This document shows, piece after piece, positions 27,049-35,900 of a stretch of DNA of 64,000 nucleotides. The stretch's first letter is position 1, and each line of letters starts with the position of its first letter. A model generated the notes under the pieces. It was not told the DNA's origin, ran no database searches, and worked only from the letters and a program-made list of their open reading frames with translations. This DNA is from Woodsholea maritima DSM 17123 (GTDB taxonomy: Bacteria; Pseudomonadota; Alphaproteobacteria; Caulobacterales; Maricaulaceae), in NCBI RefSeq assembly GCF_000382325.1, contig NZ_KB908056.1:687148-751147 (forward strand), given 5' to 3'. The translations under genes and the position numbers were made by a program.

Positions 27049-27657
27049 ATGACCTCACGCGCGCTGAAAACCGAAGTGTTAAAGTCCGGCATGAGTGTCG
27101 GCCTGTTTGGGGGATCTTTTGATCCCCCCCATATCGGCCATTTGCATGTCGCCCAAACCGCGATGAAGCGTTTGCGCCTGGATCGGGTCTGGTGGCTCGT
27201 CTCCCCGCAGAACCCGCTTAAAACCCATGCCCCCGCCGATGCTGCCCGGCGCATTGGCGCGATTGAGGCCCTCGCCCATCAACCGCGTATGGTGGTCTCT
27301 ACCATCGAAGAGCGTTTGGGCATTAACCGCACGATAGATCTGATCGACCACCTCACCTATCACCACCCGGACGTCAATTTCGTCTGGATCATGGGATCGG
27401 ATAATCTGGGCGGTTTTCATCGCTGGGAACGCTGGCGCGATCTCGCCACCGCCATGCCGATCTGTGTGATTGCCCGGCCCGGACAGGCCATAAAGGCGCG
27501 CCTGTCGCGCACGGCAACTTTCCTGCGTCATGCGCGTTTACACGAGAACCAAGCCCATATTTTAAAGAAAATTAAGGCTCCGGTCTGGACATATCTGACT
27601 GAGCCGCTACATCCTGTATCCTCCAGCGCGCTAAGAGCTCAAGGCCTGCGCGCCTAA
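27049..27657 (+). CDS. nadD: Nicotinate-nucleotide adenylyltransferase
   Basis: This 202-residue protein has the nucleotidyltransferase motif GGSFDPPHIGHLHVA (about 22-36) and the C-terminal signature PVSSSALR in place of ISSTxIR. The WWLVSPQNPLK and VWIMGSDNL segments are typical of NadD. It converts nicotinate mononucleotide and ATP to deamido-NAD. It lies 11 bp after obgE, as in many alphaproteobacteria. Confidence 0.95.
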   Translation: MTSRALKTEVLKSGMSVGLFGGSFDPPHIGHLHVAQTAMKRLRLDRVWWLVSPQNPLKTHAPADAARRIGAIEALAHQPRMVVSTIEERLGINRTIDLIDHLTYHHPDVNFVWIMGSDNLGGFHRWERWRDLATAMPICVIARPGQAIKARLSRTATFLRHARLHENQAHILKKIKAPVWTYLTEPLHPVSSSALRAQGLRA

Positions 27658-27683
27658 CCGGAGAACCCGAAAGGTTACCGACC

Positions 27684-28688
27684 ATGTCCATCGCCCGATC
27701 CCTCAAGGACGCCGATGGCGTCGATCTCGCCTTTTACAAAGATCTCCACCCGCCCTTGAGCGATTTCAAAAGCGATATTCTCGATGGCCTGTCCCGGCCC
27801 CAAAAATCAATCTCTCCCAAATATCTCTACGATCGGGCGGGATCGGCCTTGTTTGATGAAATTACCCGCCAGCCTGAATACTATCCCACCCGCACCGAAC
27901 TGGCCCTGCTTGATACACTGGGCGCGCAATTAACTGCGTTGGCGGGGCCCGGCGCGGTCGTGATTGAGCCGGGTGCGGGCTCCAGCATTAAGGTCCGTAA
28001 GCTGATTGATGCCCTTGATCACCCAGCCTGCTATGTCGGAATGGACATCTCAGGTGAGCATGTGAAGGCGGCCTGTGCCAGCCTGTCGGCTGATTATCCT
28101 CGCCTGCCGGTCGGGGCAGTCTGCCATGATTTCACCGCGCCGCTGGAGATGGCCGCACTGGATCTGCCCCCCGGAAAACGCATTATTTTCTTTCCCGGTT
28201 CGACCATTGGTAATTTCGATCTCAGCGATGCGCTGGGTGTTCTGAAAAACTTCCATTCCTGGCTGCGCCCGGGTGATGCATTGTTCATTGGCGCTGATTT
28301 GCGCAAAGACGCCAGCATCTTAGAAGCCGCCTATGATGATGCAGCCCGGATCACCGCCGCCTTCAACTATAATCTGGTGCGCCGGATCAATCGCGAGCTG
28401 GACGGATCGCTCAACCTTGATCGCCTGACCTATAAGGCCCATTGGAACCCCTATCGCTCACGCGTGGAGATGTTCCTGGTCGCCACCCAAGACCAATGCT
28501 TTACCGTCGCGGGCAAGACCTTCACCTTGCGCGAGAGCGAAACGATCCATACGGAAAACTCGCACAAATTTACGCCGGGTACGTTCATTGATTTAGCCGC
28601 GCGTGCGGGATTTATCTCCAAGCAGGTCTGGGTGCACGAAAAAACGCCCTACTCATTGCATTGGCTCGAATGTTGCGAAAAAACGTGA
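27684..28688 (+). CDS. egtD: EgtD-like histidine N-alpha-methyltransferase
   Basis: This 334-residue protein matches the EgtD/DUF2260 SAM-dependent methyltransferases: SPKYLYDRAGSALFDEIT (about 48-65), EYYPTRTE, IEPGAGSSIKVRKL (SAM loop), FFPGSTIGNF, and an ENSHKFT segment that in EgtD binds histidine. EgtD trimethylates histidine to hercynine, the first step to ergothioneine. No EgtB sulfoxide synthase gene is adjacent. The start has GGAGAACCCGAAAGG upstream. It sits between nadD and rsfS, a position where I do not expect it. Confidence 0.85.
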   Translation: MSIARSLKDADGVDLAFYKDLHPPLSDFKSDILDGLSRPQKSISPKYLYDRAGSALFDEITRQPEYYPTRTELALLDTLGAQLTALAGPGAVVIEPGAGSSIKVRKLIDALDHPACYVGMDISGEHVKAACASLSADYPRLPVGAVCHDFTAPLEMAALDLPPGKRIIFFPGSTIGNFDLSDALGVLKNFHSWLRPGDALFIGADLRKDASILEAAYDDAARITAAFNYNLVRRINRELDGSLNLDRLTYKAHWNPYRSRVEMFLVATQDQCFTVAGKTFTLRESETIHTENSHKFTPGTFIDLAARAGFISKQVWVHEKTPYSLHWLECCEKT

Positions 28689-28777
28689 TAGACTCACGCC
28701 TACGAATTGGCAATTAAAGGAGCAATACGCTGTCAATCGACACTCATAGTCGACAGGTAAGCGAGATTTCACACGCT

Positions 28778-29155
28778 GTGCCTGCCGCAGATCTCGATGA
28801 GACCGGCCCTCTAGGGTCGTCTGAAGATCTTGAAGCCCTGGTTATGAAGATCCTGGACGATGATAAAGCAGAAGACATCGTCTCGATTGATCTCACCGGC
28901 AAATCCTCTGTCACCGATTATATGGTCATCGCCTCTGGGCGTTCGAACCGCCATGTCGGCGCGCTGGCCGATCATTTGGTCACGGCGCTGCGTGATGCGG
29001 GGTGGGACAAGCCCCGCGTTGAGGGTCTGACCAATTGTGACTGGGTCTTGTTGGACGCCGGTGATGTGGTGGTCCATCTTTTCCGTCCAGAAGTGCGCAG
29101 CTTCTATGATCTGGAAAAGATGTGGTCGGTAACCCCGAACGCCACCCAAGCCTAA
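28778..29155 (+). CDS. rsfS: Ribosome silencing factor RsfS
   Basis: This 125-residue protein has the Oligomerisation-domain/RsfS fold: VSIDLTGKSSVTDYMVIASGRSNRH, VEGLTNCDWVLLDAGDVVVHLF and FYDLEKMW. RsfS binds L14 and blocks subunit joining during starvation. The start is uncertain: GTG 28778 has no clear ribosome site, while a strong AAAGGAG (28717-28723) lies upstream before a reading frame that is open in phase from near 28730 (translating to THSRQVSEISHAV), with no ATG. A rare start codon is possible. The gene is followed by rlmH, the usual pair. Confidence 0.9.
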   Translation: MPAADLDETGPLGSSEDLEALVMKILDDDKAEDIVSIDLTGKSSVTDYMVIASGRSNRHVGALADHLVTALRDAGWDKPRVEGLTNCDWVLLDAGDVVVHLFRPEVRSFYDLEKMWSVTPNATQA

Positions 29156-29182
29156 GGGCTGAAACCAGAACTGGGCTGAGCC

Positions 29183-29653
29183 GTGCGAATTGAAGTGCGC
29201 GCTGTGGGCCGGATGAAGTCCGGGCCTGAGCGGGATTTGTTTGATGAATACCTCAAGCGCGCGCAAGGCCAAGGCCGCGCCCTGGGGTTTACCGCCATCG
29301 AAGAGCGCGAGATTGATCCGCGCGGCAAGGCCGATAAACGCGCCGAAACCGCCAGCCTCATACAAGATCTGCCCGTCGGGGCGCAGATCGTCGCCCTGGA
29401 TGAGCGCGGCAAAGACCTCACCTCGCGTGAAATTGCCGGTAAAATTGAAAGCTGGCGCGATCAGGGTATTCGTGATTTGGTCTTTCTCATCGGGGGGGCC
29501 GATGGGCTGGATCGCGACCAGCTGAGCCCTTCCACGCACTATATTGCCTTTGGCCGCGCGACCTGGCCGCATAAAATGGTCCGCGCCATGATTGGCGAAC
29601 AGATCTATCGCTCTATTGCCTTGATGGCCGGAGCCCCCTATCACCGCGACTGA
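29183..29653 (+). CDS. rlmH: 23S rRNA pseudouridine-1915 methyltransferase RlmH
   Basis: This 156-residue SPOUT methyltransferase starts with GTG (MRIEVRAVGRMK). It has ALDERGKDLTS, FLIGGADGLD (the SAM-binding knot) and the C-terminal YRSIALMAGAPYHRD. It methylates pseudouridine 1915 in helix 69 of 23S rRNA on the assembled ribosome. It lies 27 bp after rsfS. Confidence 0.95.
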   Translation: MRIEVRAVGRMKSGPERDLFDEYLKRAQGQGRALGFTAIEEREIDPRGKADKRAETASLIQDLPVGAQIVALDERGKDLTSREIAGKIESWRDQGIRDLVFLIGGADGLDRDQLSPSTHYIAFGRATWPHKMVRAMIGEQIYRSIALMAGAPYHRD

Positions 29654-29679
29654 ATGAAATTTAACCGATCTTAGAGCCC

Positions 29680-30960
29680 ATGCTGAGCCTTTATCTCGCC
29701 CTTGCCCTTCAAAGCGCCCAGCCTGAGACCGCTCCGCCGGATCGCGAACGCATTGAGGCGTTGGAGCGTGAGGCCGAAGATAATGAAGCCGCAAGCCTTT
29801 TGCGCCGCGAAGAGGCCGATCGTTTGGCCCGCGAGATCAATGAGCTTCAGCGCCGCCTGATCGCGGCAGCCGAGGAAGCGCGTCGTTTGGAAACAAGCGC
29901 CTTAACCGCCGCTCAACGCCTGAGCGATCTTGAAGAAGAAGAGGCGGTTTTACTCAGCCAATTGGCTGAGGAGCGCGATAGCCTAGCCCAGGTTCTGGCC
30001 GCCTTGCAAAGGATCAACACTTCCGCCCCGCCCGCCCTCGCCGTCAATCCCGATGATGCCGCCGAGGCCGCCCGCGCCGCCGGGCTGCTTGCCTATATGG
30101 CCCCGCAACTTGAAGCGCGCGCGCGCGCCGTCAGTGACCGCCTCAAAACGCTTGAAGAGGTCCGCCAAGACATCATCACCCAGCAAGCGCGCCTGGCCGA
30201 AGCCGAAGCCGAGGCCCAAGCGCAACACAGCGATATCCGCGCGCTGATTGAAGAGCGTCGCACCTTGGAGCAGGGCCTGCGCGCAGAAGCAGAAGACCTC
30301 TCCCGCCGGGCCGCCGCGATTGGCCGCCAAGCGTCTAATTTGCGCGAGCTGCTCGCCCAGATCGAAGCCTTTGCCCGGTTGGAGCCACGACTTAATCCGC
30401 GTTTGACCCGACCAGCTGTCGAGCCCCCCACCGGCATTCCTGTACCGCGCCTGCGCCCAGAACGACCCACTGAGCCTGTTGTGATCGACACCCCAATTGA
30501 AAGCTTGAATGGCGCTAGTCTGGTGGCGGCCCTACCGACCAATGATCCTTTGGCGGGCTTTCGCTTTTCTGATATGCGCGGGCGCCTACGCCTGCCAGTT
30601 GCAGGCCAGATCATTACGCGCGCCGGTCAGGCCGGGCCAGATAATGTGGTGCGCGACGGGATCTGGATTGAAGCGCGTGCCGGATCGACCGTCACCGCGC
30701 CCTTTGATGGCATGATTGTGTTCGCCCAAGCATTTCAAAATCTCGATGGTGTCTTGATGATTACCACCGCAGATGATTACACTCTCATTCTAGGCGGGTT
30801 GAGCACGCTTTACGTCCAAGAGGGCCGCTCTGTCCTGGCCGGTGAACCTTTAGGTGCGCTTGGTGATGGTTCTTCAACTCTACCGCGCCTATATTTTGAA
30901 CTACGTCGAGAGGGGACAAGTCTGGACCCGCGTCCATGGCTTCGGCCCGAATATCGCTGA
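29680..30960 (+). CDS. EnvC-like murein hydrolase activator with degenerate LytM domain
   Basis: This 426-residue protein has a short signal-like N-terminus, a long coiled coil rich in Glu/Ala/Arg (about 20-235), a proline-rich linker and a C-terminal LytM/M23 fold (about 300-420). The zinc ligands of active M23 peptidases are missing: the final HxH reads YFELR. It is therefore like EnvC and LdpF, which activate amidases or organise division rather than cut peptidoglycan. It lies 26 bp after rlmH and 39 bp before ctpA, an order common in alphaproteobacteria. Confidence 0.85.
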   Translation: MLSLYLALALQSAQPETAPPDRERIEALEREAEDNEAASLLRREEADRLAREINELQRRLIAAAEEARRLETSALTAAQRLSDLEEEEAVLLSQLAEERDSLAQVLAALQRINTSAPPALAVNPDDAAEAARAAGLLAYMAPQLEARARAVSDRLKTLEEVRQDIITQQARLAEAEAEAQAQHSDIRALIEERRTLEQGLRAEAEDLSRRAAAIGRQASNLRELLAQIEAFARLEPRLNPRLTRPAVEPPTGIPVPRLRPERPTEPVVIDTPIESLNGASLVAALPTNDPLAGFRFSDMRGRLRLPVAGQIITRAGQAGPDNVVRDGIWIEARAGSTVTAPFDGMIVFAQAFQNLDGVLMITTADDYTLILGGLSTLYVQEGRSVLAGEPLGALGDGSSTLPRLYFELRREGTSLDPRPWLRPEYR

Positions 30961-30999
30961 TGAGCGCTGAGCCGCTCCATTCTGATACAGGACATTATT

Positions 31000-32301
31000 A
31001 TGCGTTTGCACATACTCGCTTCCGCTGTCGCCTTTGGATTAGGAGCCGCCGCGCTCGCCATGTCAGCCGAAGGCGAAGACCGTTCGCGCGAAGAAACCTT
31101 CCGTCAGTTGGAGCTGTTTGGCGATGTCCTGGCCCGGATCGAAGCCGATTATGTCTCTGACCCCGATAAAGCCGAACTGATTGAAAATGCCATCGAAGGC
31201 ATGATGAAATCGCTCGATCCTCATTCAGGCTATCTCAATGCTGAGGATTTCCGCGATATGCAGGTCAGCCAATCTGGTAGCTATGGCGGGCTGGGCCTGG
31301 AAGTGACCATCCGCGATGACCTGGTGACGATTATTGCGCCCATGGCTGGTACGCCTGCCGACAATGCGGGCCTGCGCACCAATGACCGCATTGTCGCGGT
31401 GGATGGCGATTCGATGATTGGCGCAGGCATTGATGAAGCCGTTGATCGCATGCGCGGCGCAGTGGGTGAGCCTGTCACCTTGACGATTGCGCGCGAAGGC
31501 GAAGATGCCTTTGACGTTACCATTGTGCGCGACACCATCGAAGTGACCTCGGCCAGCTGGCGCGTGGTTGAAGAGACCATCCCTTATCTGCGTTTGATGG
31601 GCTTTAACGAAAACACCACCGATAACGCCCTGCAAGGCCTGCAGGAGTTACAAGACGAGCTGGGCCGTCCTTTGCCGGGCCTCATCCTGGATCTGCGCAA
31701 TAATCCGGGCGGTCTGGTGGATCAGGCGGTTTCAATCTCTGATCTGTTCTTAGATGGCGGTGAAGTTGTCTCCATGCGCGGACGCCATGCGCGCGACACC
31801 CAACGCTATAACGCCACCCCAGGTGAGCGCCTGCCCAATGTGCCCGTGGTGATCTTGATCAATGAAGGCTCAGCCAGCGCCTCTGAAATTGTCACCGGTG
31901 CCCTTCAAGATCGCCAGCGCGCCACAGTTGTCGGCATGACCAGCTTCGGCAAAGGCTCCATGCAGACCGTAATTCCGCTGCGCGGGGGCCGCGATGGGGC
32001 GCTGCGCCTGACCACGGCGCGCTATTACACCCCGGCCGGACGCTCCATCCAGGGCACAGGGATCGCACCGGACATCGCCGTGTCTTATCGTGAGATCAAA
32101 GAAGATGCACCGCGTCGCTTTACCGAAGCCAATCTGCCCAATGCTCTTACCAATGAAAATGGTTCAGAGCGCGAGGAGCTGGATGTTCAAGAGATTGAAC
32201 AACCCCCCGCCGATTGGCCCGAAGGGGAAGATTACCAGCTTCACCGCGCCGTTGAAGTTCTTCACGCCATGATGGAGCGCCAACAGGCCAGTCTTCACTA
32301 G
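31000..32301 (+). CDS. ctpA: C-terminal processing peptidase (S41)
   Basis: This 433-residue protein has a signal peptide (about 1-22), a PDZ domain (about 80-160; GSYGGLGLEVTIRDD) and an S41 catalytic domain. The Ser-Lys dyad is seen in EGSASASEIVTGAL (Ser near 290) and TSFGKGSMQT (Lys near 315). Such periplasmic proteases trim or remove cell-wall enzymes. It follows the EnvC-like gene and is closed by a strong terminator. Confidence 0.95.
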   Translation: MRLHILASAVAFGLGAAALAMSAEGEDRSREETFRQLELFGDVLARIEADYVSDPDKAELIENAIEGMMKSLDPHSGYLNAEDFRDMQVSQSGSYGGLGLEVTIRDDLVTIIAPMAGTPADNAGLRTNDRIVAVDGDSMIGAGIDEAVDRMRGAVGEPVTLTIAREGEDAFDVTIVRDTIEVTSASWRVVEETIPYLRLMGFNENTTDNALQGLQELQDELGRPLPGLILDLRNNPGGLVDQAVSISDLFLDGGEVVSMRGRHARDTQRYNATPGERLPNVPVVILINEGSASASEIVTGALQDRQRATVVGMTSFGKGSMQTVIPLRGGRDGALRLTTARYYTPAGRSIQGTGIAPDIAVSYREIKEDAPRRFTEANLPNALTNENGSEREELDVQEIEQPPADWPEGEDYQLHRAVEVLHAMMERQQASLH

Positions 32302-32333
32302 GCACGAGGGTAAAATTGTTATTTTCCTGAAAA

Positions 32334-32362
32334 GGGGGCACATTTTACGCCCCCTTTTTTTC
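32334..32362 (+). terminator. Intrinsic terminator after ctpA
   Basis: GGGGGC and GCCCCC form the stem, with ACATTTTAC as loop, followed by TTTTTTT. It is 33 bases past the ctpA stop and ends the long housekeeping run from obgE. Confidence 0.92.
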
Positions 32363-32483
32363 GCCTTTCATAACAAAGACCCTTACACCGCACACCTATA
32401 AACCGAATAAACTCAAACATCTGCGTCTATTCACAGAAGTCAAACACGCCCGCAAAACTTTGAAAAGTAAAACTTCAACATAA

Positions 32484-32495
32484 GTTTATATAAAC
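32484..32495. promoter_or_regulatory. Perfect palindrome GTTTATATAAAC before the PAS kinase gene
   Basis: This 12-base perfect palindrome lies in an AT-rich stretch about 75 bp upstream of the kinase start, within a 267-bp intergenic region. It may be a binding site or simply part of an AT-rich promoter. Nothing else was recognised in this gap beyond the ctpA terminator. Confidence 0.25.
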
Positions 32496-32568
32496 CTGCC
32501 CATATACATGACCACACTTTTGGGCGCATGATAATATGTAGCCTATTCCCTCGCGTGAAAGATCGAAT

Positions 32569-33612
32569 ATGTTAGGCATCGACTACATTACCACGCGCAG
32601 CTGGCATGTTATGCCCGATCCGATGTGCATTATTGATCGCGAAGGACGCTTTGTCGCCATCAATCCGGCCTGGCATCAAGCCTTAGGGTGGGCCACAAAA
32701 GAGATGATGGGCCAACCCTTTATCGACTATCTCCACCGCGATGATGTTGAGCCCTCTATGGCCGCGTTTGATGTGGTCAAAACCGGAGAGCCGGTCTTAC
32801 GCTTTGAAAACCGCTATCGCACCAGAACTGGGGCTTACCGCTGGTTTTCTTGGGTCTCGGTGCCAGAAGGTAATTATTTTTACTGCACAGTCCGCGATGT
32901 CACCGAAGACAAAGCGCGTGATCGCGCGCTGGATGAACAACGCAAGGAAGCCATTCTGCGTGAGCAATTTCTAGCCATTTTAGGGCATGATCTTCGCTCC
33001 CCCTTAAGTGCGTTACTCTCCGGTGTGCGTCACCTGTTGCGCAGCGAAAGAGACGCCACATCCCAAAAGGTTCTCCATCATATGTCCGACAGTGGTCAGC
33101 GCATGGCCGAACTGATCGCAAATATGATGGATTTCGCGCGGGTCCGGCTGGGCGATGGCATCGGCCTTGACCGTCGCGCGCATGATGATTTCACCCGCGA
33201 CATCGCGCAAGTGGTACAAGAATGCCAAAATGCCTTTCCAGGTTCGCACTTTACGACGGACCTTCAGCTCACCCGCACAATTGAGTGTGATGGCCCCCGC
33301 ATTATGCAAGTCCTCGCAAACCTGCTCGCCAATGCCGTCACCCACGGGGATAAATCAGAGCCCATTCAGCTTCATGCCCAAACCACAGAAGATCGCGTCA
33401 TCATTGCGGTAACCAATAAAGGTAAGCCCATCAGCGTAGAGGTCCGCCAAGCGCTGTTTCAACCCTTTTTTCGTGCTGGAACGGGCATAAGTGCCAATGG
33501 CCTGGGCTTAGGCCTTTATATCTGCGCCGAAATTGCCAAGGCGCATAAGGGAAAGCTGTCTGTCGTGTCGAATGAAGACACCACCACCTTCACGCTGAAT
33601 TTCCCCGGCTGA
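32569..33612 (+). CDS. PAS-domain sensor histidine kinase
   Basis: This 347-residue soluble protein has a PAS domain (about 10-120; MCIIDREGRFVAINPAWHQ), a HisKA domain (phospho-His in FLAILGHDLRSPLSALLSG, about 142) and an HATPase domain (NLLANAVTHGDK, NGLGLGLYICAEIAKAHKG). There is no transmembrane segment, so it senses an intracellular signal. No response regulator gene is adjacent. It lies between ctpA and a polysaccharide deacetylase gene that are often direct neighbours, so it may be an insertion. Confidence 0.9.
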   Translation: MLGIDYITTRSWHVMPDPMCIIDREGRFVAINPAWHQALGWATKEMMGQPFIDYLHRDDVEPSMAAFDVVKTGEPVLRFENRYRTRTGAYRWFSWVSVPEGNYFYCTVRDVTEDKARDRALDEQRKEAILREQFLAILGHDLRSPLSALLSGVRHLLRSERDATSQKVLHHMSDSGQRMAELIANMMDFARVRLGDGIGLDRRAHDDFTRDIAQVVQECQNAFPGSHFTTDLQLTRTIECDGPRIMQVLANLLANAVTHGDKSEPIQLHAQTTEDRVIIAVTNKGKPISVEVRQALFQPFFRAGTGISANGLGLGLYICAEIAKAHKGKLSVVSNEDTTTFTLNFPG

Positions 33613-33743
33613 GCCGCCTGATCGCGGCGAAGTTTCGCACGCATCTTAACGATTCTTTACCGGGCTTTGGCCCATTTTGACACAAAAGGGGAAAGGCTAT
33701 CCAAGTCCCCTGTCTTGTCTTGGGTAAAGATGTGCGAAGTGCG

Positions 33744-34967
33744 ATGATCAGTTTTCGCCATGATGAGTCTCAATCGCCATTCCTGCGCCCCCTCATGGTG
33801 GCCGGTCTTGGCTTTGGTGTGCTTGCGCTGTTTGCCGCGGGCCTGGCGCTCTTTGGGGATATTCGCGGTGTCGAAGTTGGCTCGCGTCAAGCCCTTGATC
33901 GCCTTGAAGAAAGCCATCAGGCCGCAGCCGATCCGCACGCTACGCCCGACCCCCATGGCGCGGTAGAATTTCATGAGGATACCAGCCATGAGCCCACCTT
34001 GCCCGGCGTTCATGATATCGACACCCCGCCCCCCGACCATAGCACACCCGTCTCGCACGGCGCAGCGCGCGCTGTACCCTATGCGGGGCTGTTCGAGCCA
34101 GGCCCCGGTGGGCCTTTACCCAAAATCGCGCCTGATGGCCAGCGCCCGTCTGAGGCCTATGCTCATCCCTTCACCGCCGAACCTAACCGGCCCGTCGTGG
34201 GCATTATTATCGGCGGTCTGGGGCTAAATCGTGCCTTCACCGAAGCCGCAATTAATGAGCTGCCCCCTGAGGTCACGCTTTCCTTCGTGCCCTATGTCAA
34301 TAATCTCCAAAGCTGGATTGATCAGGCCCGCGCCGCCGGTCATGAAGTGGTCTTAGAACTGCCGATGGAGCCCTTTGATTATCCCAATAATGACCCAGGC
34401 CCCCACACCTTGCGCGCCGGTGCACCCACCGCAGAAAATATCCAGCGGCTAGATTGGCTATTGTCACGTGCAGCGGGATATTTTGGGGTGACCAATTATC
34501 TGGGGGCACGCCTGACCTCTGATGTTGAAGCGTTGAGCGGTATTTATACCGAGCTGGAGCGCCGCGGCCTCAATGTCCTTCACGACGGGTCTGGGCGTCA
34601 GGCCAATTTGACCCGTGCCGGCGAACGCGCCCATGCCATGCTGGCCGTTGCAGATCGGGTGTTGGATTCCAATCCTTCCCCGCAAGCGATTGATCAACGC
34701 TTATTAGAGCTCGAAGCTTTGGCGCTGCAAAACGGTCAAGCCTATGGCTCTGGCTTTGCCTATCCGGCCACTGTGCAAGCGGTGAAAAGCTGGATTCACG
34801 GGCTGGAGCTTGGCGGTTATCAACTCGCGCCCGTCTCCTACATTGTCACCATGCGCCATCCTGATCGTGCGTCCCATGACGGCGAGACTGGCCATGGCGA
34901 TGACAGTCATGATACCCCCCATGGTGAAGCGCCAGCGGCGCAAAACCATGGAGACGACCATCACTAA
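33744..34967 (+). CDS. Divergent polysaccharide deacetylase family protein
   Basis: The ATG at 33744 gives 407 residues beginning MISFRHDES; a TTG at 33720 is a weaker alternative. It has one transmembrane helix (about 15-40), a His/Asp/Pro-rich linker (about 60-150), and a domain (about 155-375) with VVGIIIGGLGLN, VTLSFVPYVNNLQSWIDQAR, EVVLELPMEP and VTNYLGARLTS. This is the divergent polysaccharide deacetylase (DUF610) family, often next to S41 peptidase and rppH genes. It is probably a periplasmic envelope protein; its activity is not known. Its 3' end overlaps rppH by 20 bp. Confidence 0.85.
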   Translation: MISFRHDESQSPFLRPLMVAGLGFGVLALFAAGLALFGDIRGVEVGSRQALDRLEESHQAAADPHATPDPHGAVEFHEDTSHEPTLPGVHDIDTPPPDHSTPVSHGAARAVPYAGLFEPGPGGPLPKIAPDGQRPSEAYAHPFTAEPNRPVVGIIIGGLGLNRAFTEAAINELPPEVTLSFVPYVNNLQSWIDQARAAGHEVVLELPMEPFDYPNNDPGPHTLRAGAPTAENIQRLDWLLSRAAGYFGVTNYLGARLTSDVEALSGIYTELERRGLNVLHDGSGRQANLTRAGERAHAMLAVADRVLDSNPSPQAIDQRLLELEALALQNGQAYGSGFAYPATVQAVKSWIHGLELGGYQLAPVSYIVTMRHPDRASHDGETGHGDDSHDTPHGEAPAAQNHGDDHH

Positions 34968-35442
34968 AGATCTCAACCGCTATCGCCCCAATGCCGGAAT
35001 TGTCTTGATCAATGATCAGGGCCTGACCTGGTTGGGTAAGCGTAAGGGTGAAGCCGGCCCCTATGTCTGGCAATGGCCCCAGGGGGGTATGGATCAGGGT
35101 GAGGATCTGCGCACGGCGGGCCTGCGCGAGCTTTACGAAGAAACCGGCATTCGCGAAGACAAAGTCAGCTATCTGGGCGAGACCCAGGACTGGATCACCT
35201 ATGATTTCCCGCCAGAAGTTTTGGCCAAACGCCCAGACCGTCCCTGGATTGGGCAAAAGCAGAAATGGCTAGCCCTGCGCTTCTTGGGCGATGATCGTGA
35301 TTTCGATCTCAAAGCCGTCCCTCCTCAAGAGTTTGAGGCCTTCGCCTGGGAAGGTGTGGAGACCGCGCTAGAGCGGATCATCCCGTGGAAACGCCCGGTC
35401 TATGAAGCGGTTGCTGAGGCGTTTAAGGCGTATGCGGCATAA
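34948..35442 (+). CDS. rppH: RNA pyrophosphohydrolase RppH
   Basis: The ATG at 34948 gives 164 residues, the usual RppH size; the open frame upstream lies inside the previous gene. The Nudix box reads GGMDQGEDLRTAGLRELYEE then TGI, with YRPNAGIVLIN at the N-terminus and WIGQKQKWLALRF in the middle. RppH removes pyrophosphate from mRNA 5' ends and starts decay. It overlaps the deacetylase-like gene and is followed at once by a bidirectional terminator. Confidence 0.94.
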   Translation: METTITKDLNRYRPNAGIVLINDQGLTWLGKRKGEAGPYVWQWPQGGMDQGEDLRTAGLRELYEETGIREDKVSYLGETQDWITYDFPPEVLAKRPDRPWIGQKQKWLALRFLGDDRDFDLKAVPPQEFEAFAWEGVETALERIIPWKRPVYEAVAEAFKAYAA

Positions 35443-35474
35443 AAAAAGCCGCTGAACCCTCAGCGGCTTTTTTG
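35441..35474. terminator. Bidirectional terminator between rppH and atpC
   Basis: AAAAAAAGCCGCTGA and TCAGCGGCTTTTTT form a stem flanked by A and T runs, so it can end transcription from both sides. The stem begins inside the rppH stop region and lies about 22 bases past the atpC stop. Confidence 0.93.
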
Positions 35475-35495
35475 AAATCACAAACCAGAAGCGCC

Positions 35496-35900
35496 TTAAG
35501 CGTTCGCCAGAGCCGACTTCATCGCCTCCAATTTCGCCAGCTTTTGCTGAGCGATATTGCGCGCGCTGTCATCCTTAGCGTCTTGAACATCTTCCTTGGT
35601 GTTTTTCAATTCCTGATCCAACCAAGCCTGGTCGATATCATTCAAACGAATGGCCTCTTCGGCCAAAATCGTCAAACCTTCAGGAGTGACTTCTGCAAAG
35701 CCCCCATGAATGAAGGTCTTTTCAACCGCACCGTCTTTATGGATCTCAATCGCGCCAGAACGGATTGCAGACATGAAAGGCGCATGATCAGGAAGAACGG
35801 TAAAATCGCCTTCCGAACCGGGCGCAACCACCATGTCAACCTCACCCTGAAACAGGCGCTTTTCTGGAGCTACCAGATCGAAATGAAGCTTTTCACCCAT
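35496..35900 (-). CDS. atpC: ATP synthase F1 epsilon subunit
   Basis: The ATG at 35900 gives 134 residues (a GTG lies one codon earlier). The beta-sandwich half (about 1-85; VAPGSEGDFTVLPDHAPFMS, IHGGFAEVTPEGLTILAE) and the helical C-terminus are complete. Epsilon couples rotation in F1Fo and inhibits wasteful hydrolysis. Its first codons overlap the stop of the short YHS-like ORF, which suggests coupled translation. Confidence 0.95.
   Translation of the reverse strand: MGEKLHFDLVAPEKRLFQGEVDMVVAPGSEGDFTVLPDHAPFMSAIRSGAIEIHKDGAVEKTFIHGGFAEVTPEGLTILAEEAIRLNDIDQAWLDQELKNTKEDVQDAKDDSARNIAQQKLAKLEAMKSALANA

Noticed and set aside
34810-34947. Upstream extension of rppH
   Set aside because: It lies in another frame of the deacetylase-like gene and has no Nudix-family similarity.
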